NCBI GenBank assembly: GCA_947311845.1 | Contig: CAMZMU010000107.1 | Coordinates: 44,158,316 to 44,222,315 of the forward strand | Length of the DNA stretch: 64,000 bases | DNA from: Poa pratensis | Lineage: Eukaryota > Streptophyta > Magnoliopsida > Poales > Poaceae | Reading direction: 5' to 3' | Shown here: positions 35,795 through 46,761 of the stretch, in pieces | Layout of the letters: each line of letters opens with the position of its first letter | Position numbering within the stretch: position 1 is the stretch's first letter | Made by a program: the position numbers and the translations under genes | The notes under the pieces: model-generated | What the model was told of the DNA's origin: nothing | Database searches by the model: none | What the model saw: only the letters and a program-made list of their open reading frames with translations

Positions 35795-36652
35795 ATGGCG
35801 CGGAACGAAGATGGCGGACGCAGTGGGGCGGGCGCGCGGAAGACGTGCCTACGGATGGCCGAAGCGGCCTTTTTCTACCGCCACCGCATCCCCGTGCCGC
35901 CGGGGCTACGCCTCCCCAGCGGGAGCGGCTGGGCGATGTCTGCGATGGGGTACGCCGTCCCTCCCGTTCCACAAGGGGACCGTCTCCAGGAGCTAATCCG
36001 GCTGCGCCGCCTTCAGCTGACGCCGGAGCAGCTCGCTGACCCAGCGTATGACGCGGAAAGCCCGAACTGGGCAGCCCACGTCGCAGCGCTGCGTCAGAAC
36101 GCGCTTGACGACCACGGCGGCGGGGTGCGACCGCCGTTCAACAACGCCGCGGCTCGCCACCGCTGGTGGGAGGGCCGCAGATTGGAGGAGGTTATGTGCG
36201 AGTTCGGATACACCACGGCGGAAGACTACTCGCGGGACATGTGGGATTTACCGGAGTCGAGTTCCTCCCGCGGGTCGCTGGCGGGCCGCATCGCTAAGGC
36301 CAAGATCCAGAAGGAGGGTTCGCGTAGGGGCGGCTTTACCATCTGCGACATCGGTACACCAGGCAGAGCGAGGACTGCTGCGACGTCCGTCGGCAAAAAG
36401 CGCGCCGCGCAACCGGCGCCGCACACGCTGACGGAGGCGGAGGCTGAGGCGCAGTTTCAGAGGGAGTTAGCCCTGGCCGCCAAGCTCTCGTACGACACCG
36501 TCCAACCGGCGTCGAGAGAGTTCGCTGAGAAGTGGTCCTGCGCCGACCCCGGCAGCAGTCGTTCCCCAGGAAGTCGTGGCGACGCGCACCACGGGCCCCA
36601 GGAGGTGCGCGCGGTGGCGAATTACAACAGTGACTTGGGAAACTTCCAGTGA
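35795..36652 (+). CDS. Grass-specific protein family of unknown function
   Basis: A single open frame of 285 residues in GC-rich sequence, starting at the first ATG after a good TATA box. The N-terminal block (AAFFYRHRIPVPPGLRLPSG, then GWAMSAMGYAVPPVP) is followed by a charged helical part (RLQELIRLRRLQLTPEQLAD) and a tryptophan-rich block (WAAHVAALR, HRWWEGRRLEEVMCEFGY). The C-terminus is low in structure, with one more helix (EAEAQFQRELALAAKL). I know the 'FY..RIPVPPG.RLP..W' opening from hypothetical grass proteins often found among transposons, but no function. A broken relative lies at 7150-7320, outside the giant element. No lesion seen. Confidence 0.7.
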   Translation: MARNEDGGRSGAGARKTCLRMAEAAFFYRHRIPVPPGLRLPSGSGWAMSAMGYAVPPVPQGDRLQELIRLRRLQLTPEQLADPAYDAESPNWAAHVAALRQNALDDHGGGVRPPFNNAAARHRWWEGRRLEEVMCEFGYTTAEDYSRDMWDLPESSSSRGSLAGRIAKAKIQKEGSRRGGFTICDIGTPGRARTAATSVGKKRAAQPAPHTLTEAEAEAQFQRELALAAKLSYDTVQPASREFAEKWSCADPGSSRSPGSRGDAHHGPQEVRAVANYNSDLGNFQ

Positions 36653-37194
36653 CTTGTACTACACAAGCTAGTGTAGTATGTGTAGTTATTTCAGGTTCAA
36701 GTGTAAATCTCTTTTTCGCAAGTGTAATATATATAAAGTTTGATGAAGTTCGGTTTGTTATAAAAGTACGTCGTGCTTCGTCATGATCTACATTTTTTTT
36801 AAGGCTCACAGAAATGAATAAGTTATCCTTATCGGGCCTACAACTGTCAACATAACGGGCCGGCGGGATGTTGTGATTAATTGGACTGCGTGCCTCCAGG
36901 CGATGGCGGGAAATCAGTGCGTTGGTTGCCGCCAAAACCAAAAAGCACGCAGTTACGCCCGCTGTTGGAACAAGACAGATGATCGTGCAAGAGCCAGAGT
37001 TGTAGCTTACGCCATATGTTCAGACGTTTCTTTTTCCCCTATCACCACCTATTTATCACGCAGGCCAGGCTTCCCCGTACCATAATCCCAGAGCCCACCG
37101 AACTCAGAGCATCCATGGAGCTCCAAAGTTAGAAACATATTCCAACTAGACTAGAGATCTCCAGATCTGCAAGACTACGGCTCTCCAGATCTGC
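36653..37194. other. Spacer with ACGCC-rich stretch
   Basis: Nothing coding. 36880-37020 again contains several GGCG/ACGCC words (GCGATGGCGGG, TTACGCCCGC, TTACGCCATA). The 3' side of the preceding gene has GTAAATCTCTTTTTCG, which recurs twice after gene H (38844 and 38889). Confidence 0.4.
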
Positions 37195-38573
37195 ATGGTT
37201 CATGAGATGGAGGAAGGGCCGGCCAGAAGCCGTCGGCGGCTATCATGGGACGACCTATCCGACGACCCGCTCGAGGTAATATCCAGGCGATCGGACATCA
37301 TTAGCTTGGCCAGGTTTGCCCGTTGCTTCCAGGGGGTTTGTGGCGCATTAGGTAGAGACGAAAGTCTGCCATTCGATTTGCCGTGCTTGCTGCACGCAGA
37401 GGATGATAACTGGCCGGATAACTTGAATAAGGACTACACCATGGCTGCTGTCATGGGTTTAGACAATCTCACTGTTCCTGCTTACATGCCATATATCATG
37501 AGCTCGTACTGGGCTGGGGCGTGTGGAGACTGGCAGCTTACGATTAACGAGGGCTGTATGTGGGAGCTTAAGAACCTGTACACTGGGACTGCAATCCCGG
37601 TGCCTCCTTTGAGGCGTGCAGGATTCGCCGCCTACGGGCCCTTTCGATATATGCGGGAGCAAGCTGAGTGCAAGCTTGTTAAGGTGCTGATAGCCTCGAC
37701 ACCTCTGAAGATCGGTACTACTTGGTGGTACCATCTGATCGCGGTGTTCGAAACGTTGATTGTTGTGTTACATATGGGGCCGGATCGTAGGTGGCGGGTA
37801 CTGAAAAACCACCTGCTACCACCTGAGAAGTATGTCGACGCGGCGTACGTCCGTTCCCACTACTATGCTGTGGCAACCCGCGGAGACGTTTATGTGTGGA
37901 ACACACTATTGTACGGTAAGATTTGACTACCCTGTTTGTTCTGTGCAATATAAGTGTTTTTTTGTCTAATTGTTCTGAAATAGTGGAATGTTTATCTTGG
38001 CTAGGTCTCGACGCTGGCCCTTATAAGATTATGGCCCCCTGTATACGTAAAGATGAAGAAGCCGAGGTAGATAGCGAGGAGGAGGAACTGCAGTCTCGTT
38101 GCTGGTTCATTTCAGGGTCGCCGATAGATAACAGCCTGTACTGGGTGCACACGAAGGGCCATAACGGAAGCAGCGATGTTGAGATCGGGTACCAGGACCG
38201 AGTCATCCGTACGTACCCGCTACTTCGCTGCTACGTGTACGAGAGGATCTCAGTCGGAAGAAGGCAACATCGACAGCAATGGAACCGCAAGCTCGATCTT
38301 GGCGGTCGTTCTCTCTTTTTGGGCACAAGCAACCCCATTTGGTTTTGGGCCAATCAAGCTGGCGATCAGCACTTCGCACTGCCAGTGCTGGAGGCGGACT
38401 GCGTGTACGTTACGCACGAACGCCACCTCAAGGTGAAAGAAAACCCTGACTGGTGCCGCTTCTCCATGAATGGTGAGGTTACCATAGGAGGTAGGCTGCA
38501 ACAGAACGACCAGCCCTGGGGTATGCAGCAGACACCGCAATGGTTCGTTCCAAGGCTCCGCTATGAAGGATAA
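37195..38573 (+). CDS. F-box/DUF295-like gene H, two exons, intact
   Basis: Exons 37195-37915 and 38005-38573 give 429 residues; an in-frame ATG at 37207 is an alternative start. Residues about 14-55 are a recognisable F-box (LSWDDLSDDPLEVISRRSDIISLARFARCFQGVCGAL), followed by LPFDLPCLLHAED..WPD. The propeller-like region has WYHLIAVFETLIVVL, YAVATRGDVYVWN, RCWFISGSP, YPLLRCYVYER, GGRSLFLGTSNPIWF and DCVYVTH. The intron is phase 1 at the same position as the second intron of genes B and C, while their first intron is absent here. Exon 2 opens with an acidic run (DEEAEVDSEEEE). Tandem paralogue of the next gene. Likely an SCF adaptor-type protein, inferred from the F-box. No lesion seen. Confidence 0.8.
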
Positions 38574-39153
38574 GTCATAACTATAATCCTAATTAACGAT
38601 CCTACGAACGAACTCCCCGACGGGGTTTACTCCACCTTGTTTCGTCGTAACTATTTTGCTAGATTTCTAAGCGGCCAAGTTGTACTGCTTGTGACATCAA
38701 GTGTACATGCCCCTTCCGGATAGAACCCCCAGTAATCGCGTTGTGTAAGTTGTCGTACGAATCGTCAATGTAAATCTGTCACAGTGATGTTTTAACGTTT
38801 AAGTATCCATCAGATCGTTTTACATAAGATGATGGCGCCAAGAGGAAATCTCTTTTTCGAGATGCAGTTCGGTTTTTAACATATGGCATTGTAAATCTCT
38901 TTTTCGAGATGATGGCCCTCAGTTCAAGAATAGTCCTTTCCGCTTGTAAAACGCCAGCGAATTTGCCGCTACCTGCGGGGAGCCCTACGCCGCTTCTTGT
39001 GGCGCATCACCGTGAAATAAAACACATCCAGCAGCAGCCCCCAGTGTCACATCCTGCGACGAGGGGGGCAAGACAACACCGTCCACCGCGCATCCATATA
39101 CCGTAGATCTAGTTACGAGTGTAGGGCTCTCCGGCCTGAACAGCGGCGGGTCA
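38574..39153. other. Spacer between tandem paralogues H and I
   Basis: AAATCTCTTTTTCGAGATG occurs at 38844 and 38889, 45 bases apart, and a related phrase follows the 35.8 kb gene. No gene seen. Confidence 0.45.
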
Positions 39154-40571
39154 ATGGCGGGGGAGTCTGGAGCTCAGGACCTGCTGCGGCTGAACCCTAG
39201 TCGACCTTCAGGTTGGGGAGATGTACCCGACGACGTGATCCAGGTAATATCCAGCGTCTCGGACATTATTAGCTTGGCCCGTGCTGCTCGTTGCTCGGTT
39301 CAACTGTCAGCCGCTCTTGGCCGAGATACAAGGCTTCCGTTCGGTTTGCCGTGCTTGCTTCACACGGATCCGTCGACCTGGCCAGACGACTGGGAACACG
39401 CCGGCACAACGGCTGCGCTTACAGGGCTAGATACGCCTTCGGTTCCAGCATATGTTCCGTCGATAAATCCGCAGAACCTTTGGGCCGGCTCTAATGGGAT
39501 TGGATAGTAACAGCATATAGCCAGCTTACACGTATGCAATTGATGAACCTCTACACGGGGCAGACCATCCAGGTGAAGCCGGTGAGCACCCAAGGTTTCT
39601 ACGTCTGCTCTGCTTTCCGCTACGAACGGTGGCCTGCACAGACAAGTCTGGTGAAGGTGGTGATAGCGGGTACACCTGTTAAGGTGAGCGGCCACTGGTG
39701 GTACCACCTCATAGCGGTGTTTGACACATTCATCCTCGTGCTAAACAAGGAGCGTACGGGCAATGGAGGATTCTAAGCAATACTGGCCTCGCGCCTGAGC
39801 GGTACGTGGATGCTCTGTACCACCGTGGAAGGTACTACGCAGTGACAGCGGATAGTGGGAACGTCCTAGTTTGGGAACCAAAAGTATACGGTGAGTTTAT
39901 ACAGTAAGTCATCATGTTTAATCTAAAGGCGATAGTCCATACATGTTTTGTACAATATCACAGATCGGACACCATGTTTAATATCGTGTTTTGTACAATC
40001 TAAAGGCGACGGCGGACCAAGCACCATTAAGGCTCCAACAATACTGGAGGACGACCAAGATGAGGACGAAGTGGACGACGACGAGCTGGATTCACGGTGT
40101 TGGTTCCTCTCCCATTCGCCGGCAAGGAGCTCTCTACTCTGGGTGCACACCACGGGTTCGCGTGCAAGCTGTAACCACAATACTGCATTCCAAGGGCGCA
40201 CCGTACATACCTACCCTCGTCTGCGTTGCTTCGTCTATCACCGGGAGACCACCGGGAGTAGGCACCACGAGCACGGCTGGGAACGGAAAACTGGCTTTGG
40301 AGGTAGGTCACTTTTCCTGGGGACGAACCAGCCCATATGGTTCGTGCCACCTGAGCCTCCCGCCGGCCAGGAAGCTAGGCCGACAATCCTGGCTGGAGAC
40401 TACGTTTACACGACACATGCACGGAACATTCCGCTGCCCGGCCATCGTCCAGACTGGTGTCGCTTAAGCCTGTTGGACGATGCAACGATAGGGGCGGACC
40501 TGGAGTACGACGACAGACTCTGGGGGAGGCAGCAGACCCCGGTGTGGATGGTGCCGAACCGGTGGTGGTAG
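39154..40571 (+). pseudogene. F-box/DUF295-like gene I, two frameshifts
   Basis: Tandem paralogue of gene H with the same two-exon plan (39154-39890 and 40006-40571). The F-box (GWGDVPDDVIQVISSVSDIISLARAARC) and LPFGLPCLLHTDPSTWPDD are intact. At GGG 39496-39498 the frame slips after LWAGSNG; the family sequence (WDWIV..., then MNLYTGQTIQV) continues one frame over. At GGG 39758-39760 it slips again after NKERTG; the continuation RILSNTGLAPERYVDALY is in the third frame. Both fit loss of one G. Exon 2 is clean and has an acidic opening (DDQDEDEVDDDELD), RCWFLSHSP, GGRSLFLGTNQPIWF and YVYTTHAR. The intron contains a partial duplication of its own 3' part (CATGTTTAAT...TTTTGTACAAT twice). As read it gives only a 117-residue F-box fragment. 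Confidence 0.75.
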
Positions 40572-40942
40572 GCTATCTGTTTTCAGTGTGGAAAGCCTGA
40601 AAGTCATGTAAGCAAACGCTATTTATCTTACCTTACACAAATGTATGGAACTGCCTATCGTATGCACTTTTCAATGTATGAGATGCACTGTATGGACATA
40701 TACCCAGTGTTACAATGCTTCACTGATTATTGTTACAATGTTCAAACGGAATCGAAACAACAGGGGTAGTACAGCCATCAAGTCTGACGGAATGTGTAGT
40801 ACAGGCGATGAGCAATAAAGTTTCCAACAAATGTTTTTCACAGCACAATTATACATTAGCCGTCAATGAACAGGATAACAGCACTCAGCAAGAAAAAAAT
40901 GAGCCAGCATCCGTGCTGGGCGATGAACACTAACCAGGAGAA
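40572..40942. other. Convergent 3' spacer
   Basis: Between gene I (plus) and the transposon-protein-like gene (minus). AT-rich, with no feature seen. Confidence 0.5.
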
Positions 40943-42785
40943 TTACGTCCGGGGTCTCTTGAGTTTTTGGAGGTATACCTTGATGTTCTTCACGTCCGAC
41001 ACCAGTGCGGTAAAATCTTCCCCGAACTGCCGCTTGTACCAACAGTCTGAGCAGCAGCCGACCTTCTCGGTGGCAACAACGTCAGGCGATGTATTACCTG
41101 CATTGCCCGAACCGTCGCTGGTGCTCTCACGCGATGGCGACTCGTACCCTGGGATAGGTGGCTTGTAAGACTCGTGAGTCCTGTCGTACTTGAACTTTAG
41201 TTTGCTGATCTTCTCAACAACAAGCTGGATGAAAGGTGCATAGGGAAGAGACCGGTTGGTGTCCGCGCTTGCGTTCTTCACCTCGTTCAATATGAAATCC
41301 AGGACCTGGAAGTCCTCTTGTTTCTGGAACTGCAATAACAGTTTAGAGGACCACCTGCGGATGTTGCCGGAGTCACCCAACTTGGGAGTGATAGTTCGCC
41401 TCAAGATGCGGCTTAGTGTTAAAGGCAGTGGCAGCATGTACTTGTTTGAGCCCTTCACGAAGTCAGGCTTCTGAAGAGCTGATGCGGGGTACAGAACGGA
41501 AAGCTCAGATGGACTATGGTTGCCCTTTGATGCATGAATCCGAAATTTGAGTTCCTCCTGCTCTTTGTCAAATCCTTTAATACCAAGACTGTCAGCAAAT
41601 TCTAGGAATGTGCATGTGTACCTGCGGCCATTAGTCATCCACCACATGTTCTTCTCCTTGTCGACATACAGTGTGGCGTAGAACTGCATAATCACCTCTT
41701 GGCACCAGTCCTTCTGTAGTTCTGTGAGGTGGAAGACATTGCGATCAATACAGGCTTGTTCCACACCCTGGAAGTGTTCCTCGTGAGCTCTGACGAAGTC
41801 CCAGTCAATTGTCTTCTGTGGAACCACAGGAGTATCCAGACAAGTGACCACCGTCTCATAGTAGTCCTGCTGTATCAACGTGTGGAATCGAGGATCAGTC
41901 GCGTCCCTCACGCAAGTAATGTAGGGGTTGCCTCTGTTCCATCTGATATCCATGAGATCGTGTGGCTGTAGCCCTTCTTGTAGTTAATGGGTACCCTCAT
42001 GTCTGCGCCCTTCAACGGTGCGTGACTGCTGAGTTGTAAAATAGGCGACGAACTGCTACCTGGGATTGCATAACTGGGGCAACTCTGTACGGCCAACGAA
42101 TTACCGATACCATTGTTGACAGAAGTTGGGGTAGCTGACCTACCAGCAGAGAGCAATGCAGGTCTTTGGTGAACGGTACTCGCACGAGCATTCGATTGTG
42201 CCGCCTTGGCCTTCGAATCGGATGCTCCTCTCGTCGGAGGTGGTTTTCGCACCGGTGATTGTTTCCCGTTTCTGCCGGAGGCGGGTAGGACATTACTGAC
42301 CACTGCATTCGAACCTTCGTCGACATCGTCACGGTTCACTCTACTTGCCCTTCTAGTCTGCATCACCGTCGCACTCCCCGCGATACATGGCACATCTGGT
42401 AGAAGTGCTATGTTCCGTTTCCTCCCGACGGCCTCATGAATTGACGTACCCACGGAACTCACCAGTTGTTTCTTCTTAGGTGTTGGAGGATCGACCTTTG
42501 CATGGTCGAAAAGACCAAGACCGTCGTCGCTTGAACTTGTGTCGTCGTCGGCAGAAACGTTCTTACCGTCTCCAGCAGCCAAGTGCGAGAGACGCGACAG
42601 ATTACCCTGGTCACTGTCTTCAACAGTAAGCCCCGCGGGCGATTGGTAGCAAGGAAGTGGATTGCACTAGCTTCCGCTTCTGTCCGCCCATGTGGGGCAT
42701 CAGCGGACACAATATCAGGAACTTGTTCAGCTGAGGCTGGGTCCCCGTTAGTTGCGTCGTATGTTCTCCCCTCAATCTGTAAAGT
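40943..42785 (-). CDS. Putative plant transposon protein-like gene, frame breaks
   Basis: The C-terminal frame (41953-40943) has features of the plant 'putative plant transposon protein' domain: DWDFVRAHEEHFQGVEQA, VIMQFYATLYVDKEKNMWWM, Y.CTFLEFADSLGI, and a run of leucines and basic residues (LPLPLTLSRILRRTITP). It ends with a cysteine-containing, partly helical tail (GCCSDCWYKRQFGEDF). The middle frame (to 41908) is a low-complexity Ser/Lys/Arg-rich region, perhaps a disordered nuclear linker. The N-terminal frame (about 42785-42632) follows a TTTACAG acceptor and reads IEGRTYDATNGD. The frames are out of register at the CCCC of 42631-42634 (one base short) and at TGTG 41961-41964 (an AC repeat or an unrecognised splice site). 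The first exon and start codon are not identified. It may be a remnant of the machinery of a different element; it is not a MULE transposase. Confidence 0.55.
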
Positions 42786-42841
42786 AATTCGCGTTACGTA
42801 CTGAACGATGGTGTTCGTCTCAGATTAGATGCAGCCTTCAT

Positions 42842-44816
42842 GGCCGACATGTAGGGCGTTATATTACACCGTCAGTCAGTGGCGGATCTAGGTTCATCAT
42901 ACTGGGGGTGCCATGGTTACATGAACTAAGATAACAATTTCAATACATGGGTTGAAATTTTGTGAAAATTGCACTAAAAACAGTATAATTTAGTCTAAGT
43001 ATCATCACATTTCAAGAATAGTGCCAAATTATGCTTTCAAATATTAGATAACTAGTCAAATCTAAATATATGCACTAAAACATGTCAACTTGGTAATTTT
43101 GCGTATAATGACAAAATCCGTTAGCAATTACAGCTAACAATTACTGCTGCTACGCTTGCTCAAGGAAGAAACGTCTAGTCCTGATTATTAGAACAGCGGA
43201 GTGCGTATTCTGCTAAACCAACATAACCAAAGTAATGCCAGATTCGACAGCTGCAAAGCAAGGGCCAGAAGAACAAACCTGGTTGGCTCCTCCGGCTGGA
43301 TCCGAATTGTTAGCTGCCATTGCAGTCGGAGGGGGCGGCGGAGGGGCGGCGGAGGGGCAGGGGCGGCGGAGTGGGGGCGGCGGCGGGGGGAACGATTTCG
43401 GCTCGGCGGCGGGGGGACGATTTCGGCTCGGCAGCGGAGTCTGGAAAGCACGGACCCTAGATCGGCGGCGGTCACTGCTGGTGCGATTGTAGTTGACGCA
43501 TCTGAAGTCGGAGGTGGGAAACAAATGAGTTATATTGAAGGGCCACTATAACCTGAAAATCTGTGTAAGGTCCATTAAGGAAAAAAAATACGTGCTTCCA
43601 GGGGGAGATATGGGTTCCACAAACCTTTTTTTGTACGCCGACGCCACCCATTAGGTCTTTTGCATTATCCGGAGCCTCTGACATTGACCGTCCCTTTGTA
43701 ACAGGGCCATACGGACTGAAATATCTTCTACACCCCGGTCCCAGCGAATCGGCCCTCACATACTTCAGTTTAGCTGTCATCCGCGATGGGTTGGGTTTGG
43801 GTGAGATGGAGCGTCTGCGGGCTTCGAAAACAATTTTTTTTTTCGAAGGCCTGAAACACTTACGCTACCCATTGAGACTTTTCCATCATCCGGAGCCTCT
43901 GACATAGACCGGCCGTTTCCAAATGGGCCGCAAAGACTGAAAGATCATCTCCAACCAGGGTATCGGCCCTCAATCAGTAACAACATACTTCGATTCATAG
44001 GTACCAAATTACTACAAATCCATGCGACTCACATATAGTCCGTAGTACATAACACGTTCTACTTCTAGGATGCAGTACCCACCAACGCGGGTAACACGTT
44101 CCCTTACGTGATACGGCAAACCAAGTGCCGTGCGTAGAATGAACTGGGCCAACATGCGGTGCGTTCGGCCCTTCGACGGGCCAGCCTCCAGCGAGCCAGG
44201 TCTGTCGGGTGTCGCTACGCGAAGGCTTCGAAGGGAAGTTTGGCCATCGTACTAGCGCGCCACGTGCAGCACCGTGCGAGGAAAGGGTGTACAAAATAAA
44301 AAAAGAGGTAGTTCTACATAGAATAGAATGTACAAATTATCATAACTGGGAGTACATGATACACGGAGTACGGTGTACAAACTAAAAATAGAGGTAGTAC
44401 AAAAATAGACAGGACATGGGATCTAGTTTCCTCGATTTTTTCTAGTGATTTCGATTTTTTCTTTTCTGCCTCTGGACATGCAGACACTTGCTGTTTGGTT
44501 GACAGCAACATTTCCATGTGTGTGATAGAAGTGAGATACCCTCACCACATTCAAATTTGGTGAGCTTACCAGCACACACAGTGCTATAGAAGCACAACAA
44601 AATGACAGACAAGTGGCACATAATTAACGGCTACTTAGATAGAGTACCAGCTAAAGTCACAGGCTTAGGCTAAATAGGTTCGTTACAGGTGCATCCCATG
44701 CCACCTGATTAGTTACCAACAGCCAGGGGTACACACCCACTGGCCCAAAATATAGGGTTCATACAGCATCCCTACAAACTCTACTTCAGCTTCAGCTTCA
44801 ACATAACTACTGGAGT
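42842..44816. other. 2 kb spacer: lone hAT-like end and an internal duplication
   Basis: CAGTGGCGGATCTAGG at 42877 looks like a hAT terminal repeat, but I found no partner. 43190-43500 is a GGC-repeat-rich block with overlapping frames on both strands that I take as composition. About 130 bases at 43638-43768 recur imperfectly at 43862-43995, sharing ATCCGGAGCCTCTGACAT and ATCGGCCCTCA. 44160-44280 again has ACGCC/GGCGT-like words. No gene supported. Confidence 0.45.
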
Positions 44817-46305
44817 TCAAGCCATGGGATGAAACTCACACTGGAACACCTTCTCGGTGGAGGTACCGTGCTTGAATACATTGATGTCGAAGCCCCCATC
44901 GTTGTACTTGAACACCACGACGTCGCCCATCTCCAGCTCCCTCGCCCTCACGAACTCCCTCCAGCCGGCGAAGATGACAATGTCCTGTTGGAACCACTGA
45001 ACCTGGACGAAGTACTGACAACAGTTCGACCACCTTATTGGCACGGAGCCCCTCGGCTGAGGCACAGACCTGGTGGGCTTCATGTTCAGCTTGTTCATCA
45101 GGAGGTTCTTCATCTCTGGGGGAAGGACAATGGCCCTCAAGTCGGAGTACTCGAGCTGGACATAGAAGCGCCGGGGCCTGACATCTTGAGCTTCATTTCC
45201 AAGGCGGGGATGACGGCCTCTGGGACTCTTGCCTTCCTGGTTCACGCGCCCCATCTCGTAGACAGCCGCCTCCAATCCTTGCACAACTGCCTTTCGAAGG
45301 GCAGTGTTGTGGTTGATCAGGTCCTGGAGTTCTGGTGGTGGAGTAGGCGTCATGTCACACAACGGCTCCCAGCTCTGCAAACAAAGAAGACCAATGTCAG
45401 CGTCGCACAACTATGAAGCTTGCAAGAATCAGTGCAAGCATGCAAGGATAAGTGCTATTGATCCTTGCAAGGATAAGCTAGCAAGAATCAGCGCAATACT
45501 GGATCAACAGCAAGAACATGATGGCCTACGGCATGCAAGGATCAAATGTACTGTCCATTGCAAGCATCAATGAACTAGAGCATGCACTGATCAATAATAC
45601 ATCAGCAGCAACAACATGATCAACTAGAGCGTCATCTACTAAGGCAGAACAGTGCATCGATTGGGGATCTAATCGACCATGAAATGAAACAATCCTAAGA
45701 AAAGGATTGGGAAATGATGTTGGGATTTCGATTCTTACCATAGGAGACCTCATCGGTTCCTTGTCCTTCCTCTTCCTTGAGTGAGGAGAGCCCTGGGTGG
45801 ACGGCGCAGAGGCAGATGGCGGCGACTCGAACGCCGCTAGCGCAGAGTGAGGAGTTGGAGCCGCCGGACTTGTAGAAGACGAAGGGACCGTCGGAGGGTA
45901 GAAGGTTACCGGAAAGGTACCAGATCCGGGTCCCAGAGGAGACGGCGGGGCAGGCGAGTATCGCGGCATCGGGTGGAAGCCAGGGGGCGGCCCCGGAGGC
46001 TGGTTGCTTGCTGCCGACGAGGCCGCGGCCGCCTCCGCCGCCAGCATCGCACGCCTCCTGGCCATGTACGTACCCTCCTGGAGTATTCCACCCCCGGCGG
46101 TGGAGCTAGACGGCGATGCCGTACGAGCAGCGGCGGCGGAGGTGCGCTGCGCCACCGGTGATGGCCGATTGAAGGACGGCGTCCGCGCGGGGTCAATGGC
46201 GGCCGCCGAGCTGCGCCCCGTAACCGCCTCGAACTTGCGCCGGCGATGGCCTGCGCCGGCGAGATCCATGGCGGGCGGAGGCGGCGGTGGAGGAGCACTG
46301 GCCAT
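44817..46305 (-). CDS. B3-domain protein K, two exons, intact
   Basis: Exons 46305-45739 and 45374-44817 (minus strand) give 374 residues. Exon 1 is proline/alanine/serine-rich (MASAPPPPPPPAMDLAGAG, QPPGPPPGFHPMPRYSPAPP) and ends in a basic patch (SRKRKDKEPMRSPM) suited to nuclear import. Exon 2 opens with a helix (LQDLINHNTALRKAVVQGLE), then RPRRFYVQLEYSDLRAIVLP begins the B3 fold. The fold continues with CQYFVQVQW, IVIFAGWREFVRARELEMGD, VVVFKYNDGGFDINVFKHGT. These are the strands of a plant B3 DNA-binding domain. It shares this order (Pro-rich exon, helix, B3) with the B3 genes at 50.5, 52-54 and 54.6-55.9 kb, so they form a local family. It is divergent from the DUF4283-like gene 457 bases away. 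No lesion seen. Confidence 0.82.
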
Positions 46306-46761
46306 CGGTATCCTCGGTCTCGTCGGTCAGAGTGATGGGACGTGAGAGGGCAGAGAGCGGTGGGGTAATTGATGCGGCGGCTCCCGCCCTTCTCGGCGCG
46401 TGCAACCGCTGGGACACGTTGCGCTCGCCAGGGCATGGTTCCAGAGGCACGCTCGACGGGCCTGTTCCGAGGCTGCTTTGCGGTTCGCGCTAGCCTGGCC
46501 CAGCCACGAAAGCAGGCCACCAAACGCCGCGCTGTTGCAGCATCCGACAGAGGTCACGCCTCTGAATTAATTTATGCCTCTCAGAGTATCACCTATCAGG
46601 CTTCGTGCAAACATAAAATGTAGAGTGGCACCGTTTGTGGTCACATGAGATGCGCGTGCGGCCAGTTTGTTTTGCAAAAAACACCTTCGTGGCTCACTCC
46701 ATAATCCGGGTGCCCAGATCGAAATAGCCCTAACCCTATAGCTCGTCCCAAATAGGAGACC

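Noticed and set aside
43188..43551. Arg/Pro/Gly-rich frames in GGC-repeat DNA
   Set aside because: Simple-sequence translation on both strands, with no start context or splice sites I could defend.
45847..46523. Frames antisense to, or in other frames of, exon 1 of B3 gene K
   Set aside because: Arginine-rich shadows of a Pro/Ala-rich exon; gene K has the matching second exon and B3 domain.
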